Origin: Bacteroidota bacterium
GTDB lineage: Bacteria > Bacteroidota > Bacteroidia > Chitinophagales > Chitinophagaceae
Direction: 5' to 3'
Assembly: GCA_023416995.1 (NCBI GenBank)
Contig: JAEZGI010000063.1
Span: 6,524-70,523, forward strand
Length of the DNA: 64,000 bases
Shown here: positions 59,980-64,000 of the stretch, one piece after another
Position numbering within the stretch: position 1 is the stretch's first letter
Layout: every line of letters starts with the position of its first letter
Translations under genes and position numbers: made by a program
The notes under the pieces: generated by a model
What the model was told of the DNA's origin: nothing
What the model saw: the letters and a program-made list of their open reading frames with translations, nothing else
Databases searched by the model: none

Positions 59980-61032
59980 ATGGGTATCAACATCCACTCG
60001 TTAGTCATTAGCCCTGCAATTCTGACCCTCATCGCAGAAATCGATGAATTTAAAGGCACATGGCGTGCAATTGGCCAGCTCGCACCGGAGCGACTACGTC
60101 TGCTCAAGAAAGTAGCTACGATTGAAAGTATCGGTTCGTCGACACGGATAGAAGGCAGCAAACTATCAGACCAGGAAGTCGAAGAACTCCTCTCGAAACT
60201 TTCAGCTAAAAGTTTCGCTTCCAGGGATGAAGAGGAAGTGGCTGGTTATTCACGAGTCATAGAAACGGTTTTCCACAATCACGATATAATTCCTGTATCG
60301 GAAAATTACATCCAACAGTTGCATAGCGAGTTACTTGAGTTCAGTCAAAAGGATGCCTGGCACAAGGGCGGCTACAAGAAGTCTCCAAATCACGTTGAAG
60401 CTTTTGATCCCGAAGGTCGTAGTCTGGGCATTGTCTTCGAAACGGCCTCGCCATTTGATACACCGCTGCGGATGCGACACTTAATAGGTTGGACAAATGA
60501 AAGGTTGAATGACAGGTCGTTGCACCCCTTGTTGGTAATTTCCGTATTCATCGTCGAATTTCTTGCCATACACCCGTTCCAGGATGGCAACGGGAGACTT
60601 TCACGAGTCCTGACAACCTTCTTGCTGCTGAAAACAGGATATGTATATGCGCCCTATAGTTCTCTAGAAGCTGTTATTGAGGAAAGCAAAGAATCCTATT
60701 ATCTGGCCCTGCGACAAACGCAAGCAACATTGAAGAGAGACGATCCGAATTGGCAGCCGTGGACACTTTTTTTCCTTCGCTCACTTAAGAAGCAAAAAGA
60801 TCGGCTGCAAGCTAAAGTTGACCGTGAGAAGATCCTTATCGCAAATCTTCCGGAGCTTGGCCTGCAGATTCTTGATCTGGCAAGATCGCTGGGCAGAATA
60901 ACTGTGAGAGAGATTGTAAGCCTTACTGGTGCTAACAGAAACACAATTAAAAAACAACTTGAACGCCTGGTACTACAGAATCATCTCAAGCAAAATGGTG
61001 AAGGAAAAGGAACATGGTATTCGATAATATAA
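59980..61032 (+). CDS. Fic-domain protein with N-terminal inhibitory motif and winged-helix C-terminus
   Basis: 350 residues from ATG 59980 (MGINIHSLVISPAIL); a longer frame from 59839 adds a hydrophobic stretch not typical of Fic and crosses the direct repeats. Fic AMPylation/phosphotransfer domain: active motif H198-PFQDGNGRLSR (198-209). An N-terminal inhibitory helix reads S54-TRI-E58-G59, matching [ST]xxxE[GN], so activity is autoinhibited (class II Fic). The C-terminal ~75 residues form a winged helix (RITVREIVSLTGANRNTIKK) likely to bind DNA. Target unknown. No antitoxin gene is adjacent. The upstream TTTATGGATA repeats may be its own operator. Confidence 0.9.
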   Translation: MGINIHSLVISPAILTLIAEIDEFKGTWRAIGQLAPERLRLLKKVATIESIGSSTRIEGSKLSDQEVEELLSKLSAKSFASRDEEEVAGYSRVIETVFHNHDIIPVSENYIQQLHSELLEFSQKDAWHKGGYKKSPNHVEAFDPEGRSLGIVFETASPFDTPLRMRHLIGWTNERLNDRSLHPLLVISVFIVEFLAIHPFQDGNGRLSRVLTTFLLLKTGYVYAPYSSLEAVIEESKESYYLALRQTQATLKRDDPNWQPWTLFFLRSLKKQKDRLQAKVDREKILIANLPELGLQILDLARSLGRITVREIVSLTGANRNTIKKQLERLVLQNHLKQNGEGKGTWYSII

Positions 61033-61200
61033 TCTCGTTTTGAAAATCATACATCTAACAGTGGCAACTGCTCTATTTGAACTACAGTTAAATTTCCTCA
61101 AATCTGTGTCAAAGTAAATTCGAAAGCTCCTTTTTTGTTATCTCTGATAAAGTCTATCAAGCAAATGACAGCTGATCGGATGATTATGCAAGTGCTCCTT

Positions 61201-61394
61201 TTACGAGTGCAGCTTCCAACCGGCATACTCCTTCAGCGGGTTTTTCTTCTCTTCTACAAATATCATTAAGCTTTGGGATGTTTTACAACGTGAGTGAGAT
61301 CAAAATAATCCAGTGTGCCTTCCGGTAAAAAATGCTTAAGCAGTTCCTTTTCCGGGTCCAATTGAGAGTTCAGTTTAGACTGCAAAAAACTCAT
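61201..61394 (-). pseudogene. ISAon1-like transposase N-terminal fragment, frameshifted
   Basis: On the minus strand, ATG at 61394 opens MSFLQSKLNSQLDPEKELLK, then HFLPEGTLDYFDLTHVVKHP to a stop at 61266. The block LLPE..LDYFDL..V recalls the short N-terminal-region protein of ISAon1 elements. A second fragment in another frame (61201-61266) continues MIFVEEKKNPLKEYAGWKLH, resembling the next part of the same protein (acidic EEKN-P-EY), then stops. No remaining transposase or clear terminal repeats were seen, so it is a relic. Confidence 0.5.
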
Positions 61395-61452
61395 CCAAAA
61401 TCGCCAAAAAACTACCTGATCGAATATTAGTTTGACGAGCTCAGTAGTAATT

Positions 61453-61472
61453 TGTTGTACCTATGTTGTACC
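61453..61472. repeat. Direct repeat next to tRNA-Phe
   Basis: TGTTGTACC at 61453-61461 and 61464-61472, two bases apart. It sits at the boundary between the transposase relic and the tRNA terminator. Could be a recombinase core-type site or chance. Confidence 0.35.
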
Positions 61473-61511
61473 AAAGAAAAAGGCGACTATGAATATTCTT
61501 CATAATCGCCT
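61473..61511 (-). terminator. Terminator of tRNA-Phe
   Basis: Stem AGGCGA-TATGAA paired with TTCATA-TCGCCT (61481-61511), one C-A mismatch inside, 5-nt loop. On the minus strand it is followed by TTTTCTTT. Matches transcription direction of the tRNA. Confidence 0.8.
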
Positions 61512-61522
61512 GATCTTATCTG

Positions 61523-61595
61523 TGGTGTGAGGCGGGATCGAACCGCCGACACAAGGATTTTCAGTCCTTTGCTCTACCAACTGAGCTACCGCACC
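61523..61595 (-). tRNA. tRNA-Phe (anticodon GAA)
   Basis: 73-nt tRNA on the minus strand. D-arm GCTCAGTTGGTAGAGC, anticodon loop CTGAAAA with GAA, T-arm GGCGG-TTCGATC-CCGCC. Acceptor 5' GGTGCGG pairs with TCACACC with one C-A mismatch (position 5:68) and one G-T. CCA is not encoded (discriminator A then CA). Confidence 0.95.
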
Positions 61596-61716
61596 ATCAT
61601 TTTTCTACGTCGGAAAGCTTCTTTTAAAGCGGCCAAAACCAGACACGAACCATCGCCTTTTTTCGCCGTAGGACGGCAAAAATAATGCTTGCCTTTCAAA
61701 ACGCCAAAAATGTTAA

Positions 61717-61756
61717 GTAAAAACAGGAGCAAGCCCGCAGACATGCTCCTGTTTCA
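61717..61756 (-). terminator. Terminator of the SusD-like/lipoprotein operon
   Basis: AAACAGGAGCA (61721-61731) pairs perfectly with TGCTCCTGTTT (61744-61754), 11 bp, 12-nt loop, T-run (61719-61723 complement) on the minus strand. Confidence 0.9.
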
Positions 61757-61764
61757 TGAAAAAT

Positions 61765-62298
61765 CTAAAAGTTTTTGACCGTGTACCGTGCAAACACACC
61801 GTACCCGATCGCCGACATACCCGTGATACCCTGGGCAGAACCAAGACCCACCAGCGGGAAGGCTTCGTACTTTTTGCCATTCACATAAATATCAGGCGAA
61901 AAATCGTAGGTGTCTCTTAATGCAATGGGCGCACCAAAAAGTGTTTCGATTTCTGCCACTGTAACAGTGAAACTTGCAGGCAGGGTTGTTACATCAGCCT
62001 TGAAAACTTTCACCATGGATGCAGCTCCGTTTTTACGAACCACGATATCCACTTTCGTAGGTGTTGGGGCATTTTCAAAAAACATTGCCACATTAAACTT
62101 ACCCTGGAAAGTCGAAGGGTTTGTAATAGAAATAGAATCGACTGTTCCTTTTTCCAGGTTAGTGGTGATTGCCGGAACATCTTCGATACCGATACGTTTT
62201 GGAATGGCCCCATCATCCTTCGAACAGGATGTGAATGCGATTACAGTCATCAGCACAATAGCTGGTAATATGTTTAGCTTCCTTATGTTCATCATCAT
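61765..62298 (-). CDS. SusD-associated surface lipoprotein, unknown function
   Basis: 177 residues with lipobox FTSC (Cys near 25). The mature part is a single beta-sandwich-like domain (SITNPSTFQGKFNVAMFF; TPTKVDIVVRKNGAASMV) ending AIGYGVFARYTVKNF. Small lipoproteins like this often follow susC/susD and aid ligand capture at the cell surface. It starts 22 bp after the SusD-like gene, and the operon ends at the terminator near 61740. Confidence 0.78.
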   Translation of the reverse strand: MMMNIRKLNILPAIVLMTVIAFTSCSKDDGAIPKRIGIEDVPAITTNLEKGTVDSISITNPSTFQGKFNVAMFFENAPTPTKVDIVVRKNGAASMVKVFKADVTTLPASFTVTVAEIETLFGAPIALRDTYDFSPDIYVNGKKYEAFPLVGLGSAQGITGMSAIGYGVFARYTVKNF

Positions 62299-62320
62299 AT
62301 AAGTTAACGGTTAAAAAAGA

Positions 62321-64000
62321 TTATGGCTGCCAGAAAACTTTGAACGATTCTGGTACCTTCTGCGCGGGCGCATTTGCATTCAAACCAATCTCATTATTAT
62401 CAAATGGCAATGACCATGGATATGCCCTGTCGTTTGATACCGGCGTTACCTTTCCATCAGGACCAGTGATACTGGTGATGGTGCCGATCGGCGCTGGTGA
62501 AAACAACACAGGATATCCTGTTCTTCTGTAGTCTGTATAATTGTCAATTGGATTTTCTATCCTGTTGATCCATTTTTCAGTCATAATTAATTCCAGCCTT
62601 TTTGCAGGACTCGCTGCATCGAATGCTGCAAGAACACCATCCTTGTAAGCGGTAGTGGCTGCAAGCGTAGCAATCGCAGGAACAGTTTGTGCTGCACCGG
62701 CAGAAGACGGCTTAACAAAATTGGCGATCACGTTATCAACATGACCAAACGAAGCATCCAATGCTTTGCTGAAAGCTGCACGCGCATCACCAGGAGCAAG
62801 ACCTGCATGAATCAGTTCTGCTTCAAGATATAAACGATCCGCATAAGTAATAAACTCGTGTGGACGCGCACCCGTACCGGCATTCTGCGCACCAATAGAG
62901 TTTACACTTCTCGCAGCACTGTCATTGAAACGACCGCCGGCAGGGAAGATACCCAGCAATGAATAAGTCTGGCTGTTAGAACCATCGCGGCATGGACCAT
63001 CAGAACCAAAAAGGATCGTTATGAAACCACCATCACGGAATTCTGTACAGTTTTCAGGTGTTGGATTTGTGCCACCCGGAGCAGATTTCTGATTGTAGAT
63101 ATAATAAGGAAGTCTTGGATCAGCAAGACCAGTTAAGATGCCGGTATTTCTTCCTTTCATGATTTCATACAACCATGGACTGAACAACTGACCACCACGT
63201 TGTGTAGCATTGTAATCACCAAATGCAGGGTGCCTGTCGTCAGTTGTTCCGATAGGACCGTATGGCATCATAAAGCTTTCATCCTGCGCATTGATCAGCA
63301 TATTTGGCGCAGCCAGTAATGCAGTAACCTGTGCCTGTACATCCTGTACCAACCGTAGCTGGGTGTACAATTTCAGTTTGATCGTGTTTGCAGCTTTTAT
63401 CCATTTTGCAGTGTTGCCCTTGAAGATATAATCATCAGCAGCAGGTTTAGATGGATTGACTGCAGGGTTGTTGATGTCTGCGATAGCTTCATCCAATAGA
63501 GCAAGAAGCTGAGGATAGATATCTGACCCCTTGTCAAACTTAGGTTGTGTAACACCACCTTCAAAGCTGTCAAACTCAGAGAATGGAATATCACCCCAAA
63601 CATCAACCATCATGCTGAAAGTATAAGCTTTCAGGATCTTTGCAACACCTACATAAACAAAACGGTTTTCTTCGGTGCCGCGGTTAATGATCACGTTCAG
63701 ATTGGAAATAGCTGCATATAAGCCACCCCATCCTGAAGAGCCTGCGCCGTAACGATCCGCTCCTACACGACCCGTTATCTGGTGGGTATAAACCGCCATT
63801 GTGTTACCAAGACCAGAACCTAAAGCAAGGTTGTTTGAGATATTGCGTTCAGCAGCACTCAGTACCATCGACAATTGTACAGAGGATGGAGTAGGGCTGT
63901 TTACGTTTTTATTAACGTCAAGAAATTTTTTGCATCCTGTCCCTGCAACCGTCAGCACTGCTACGGATGCCAGGGAATATATTAATGATCGTCTTCTCAA
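62321..64000 (-). CDS. SusD/RagB-family lipoprotein (5' end at window edge)
   Basis: At least 559 residues of a SusD-like nutrient-binding lipoprotein (SusD-like_2 style). The visible N-terminus is a lipoprotein signal (RRRSLIYSLASVAVLTVAGT, lipobox AGTGC) and a mature start KKFLDVNKNVNSPTP. TPR regions (KILKAYTFSMMVDVWGDIPF; ADDYIFKGNTAKWIKAANTI) and the C-terminal RLELIMTEKWINRIENPIDN follow. The frame is open at base 64000, where the codon is TTG; the true ATG may be a few codons outside the window. A SusC gene is expected beyond the edge. Confidence 0.92.
   Translation of the reverse strand: MRRRSLIYSLASVAVLTVAGTGCKKFLDVNKNVNSPTPSSVQLSMVLSAAERNISNNLALGSGLGNTMAVYTHQITGRVGADRYGAGSSGWGGLYAAISNLNVIINRGTEENRFVYVGVAKILKAYTFSMMVDVWGDIPFSEFDSFEGGVTQPKFDKGSDIYPQLLALLDEAIADINNPAVNPSKPAADDYIFKGNTAKWIKAANTIKLKLYTQLRLVQDVQAQVTALLAAPNMLINAQDESFMMPYGPIGTTDDRHPAFGDYNATQRGGQLFSPWLYEIMKGRNTGILTGLADPRLPYYIYNQKSAPGGTNPTPENCTEFRDGGFITILFGSDGPCRDGSNSQTYSLLGIFPAGGRFNDSAARSVNSIGAQNAGTGARPHEFITYADRLYLEAELIHAGLAPGDARAAFSKALDASFGHVDNVIANFVKPSSAGAAQTVPAIATLAATTAYKDGVLAAFDAASPAKRLELIMTEKWINRIENPIDNYTDYRRTGYPVLFSPAPIGTITSITGPDGKVTPVSNDRAYPWSLPFDNNEIGLNANAPAQKVPESFKVFWQP

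Larger units (their letters stand above)
61033..61522. other. Non-coding accessory region between the Fic gene and tRNA-Phe
   Basis: 490 bp without an intact gene. It holds a decayed transposase fragment (61201-61394), an 11-bp-spaced direct repeat TGTTGTACC (61453-61461 and 61464-61472) and the tRNA terminator (61473-61511). The part 61033-61200 shows nothing recognisable. Confidence 0.6.

Noticed and set aside
61033..61522. Intact integrase or prophage at tRNA-Phe
   Set aside because: No open frame of sufficient length or recombinase motif; only a transposase relic and a short repeat were found.

Overview
The window reads as a chromosomal segment of a Bacteroidota bacterium, most likely of the Chitinophagaceae. 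The evidence is: SusC/SusD pairs at 39142-43868 and at the right edge; several TonB-dependent outer-membrane receptors carrying an N-terminal carboxypeptidase-like domain; Bacteroidota-specific families (IPExxxVDY protein, lipoproteins, PspC/PadR pair); and the phylum-type promoter element TAnnTTTG in front of many genes, with very short leaders. No plasmid, prophage, rRNA or CRISPR signal was seen. The only RNA gene is a tRNA-Phe.

Layout. 1-2804 (minus): a CHASE3-HAMP-GAF sensor cut by the left edge and a receiver-PAS-histidine kinase. 2879-6646 (minus): a SWIM/SNF2 helicase. 6880-10001 (plus): a secreted M28 peptidase, an IPExxxVDY protein, pterin-4a-carbinolamine dehydratase and a lipoprotein. 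10004-15629 (minus): Rho with a long disordered N-terminal insert, an MscS channel, ComB, an SRPBCC protein and GcvT. 15825-19146 (plus): GpsA followed by a HAD-GT20 fusion, which together look like a glucosylglycerol (osmolyte) module. 19123-22063 (minus): PadR and a double-PspC membrane protein. 22312-24851 (minus): a small secreted protein, LpoB-like and COG3014 lipoproteins in one operon. 24974-27488 (minus): a 2OG-Fe(II) oxygenase and AsnS. 27635-33658 (plus): FeoB, a secreted protein, a DUF1415 protein and a TonB-type barrel. 33663-35645 (minus): AlkC, DinB and a small membrane protein. 35782-45600 (plus): a PVC-type cytochrome c lipoprotein, SusC/SusD with a clear terminator, and a serine hydrolase. 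46423-48660 (plus): a CPx-type Zn/Cd ATPase with a 5 x 39-bp histidine-rich repeat. 48714-49961 (minus): a GAF histidine kinase.

50133-56456 (plus) is the most interesting block: an uncharacterised exported protein, three paralogous AhpD/carboxymuconolactone-decarboxylase-fold proteins with intact CxxC-x3-H centres, a TonB receptor and an MFS transporter. They lie in one orientation, are closely spaced, have an inverted repeat at the front and end at a strong terminator. I do not recognise this as a described system. It could import and process a small molecule, with the three CMD proteins as redox or lactone-handling enzymes. It is followed by a secreted M20-family hydrolase (56562-58199) whose usual metal-ligand cysteine is a glutamate.

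58281-64000 holds a second serine hydrolase (minus), a Fic-domain protein with 10-bp tandem repeats just before its start, a decayed ISAon1-like transposase fragment next to tRNA-Phe, and a lipoprotein/SusD operon running off the right edge. All functions are inferred from sequence reading only; no database search was run.
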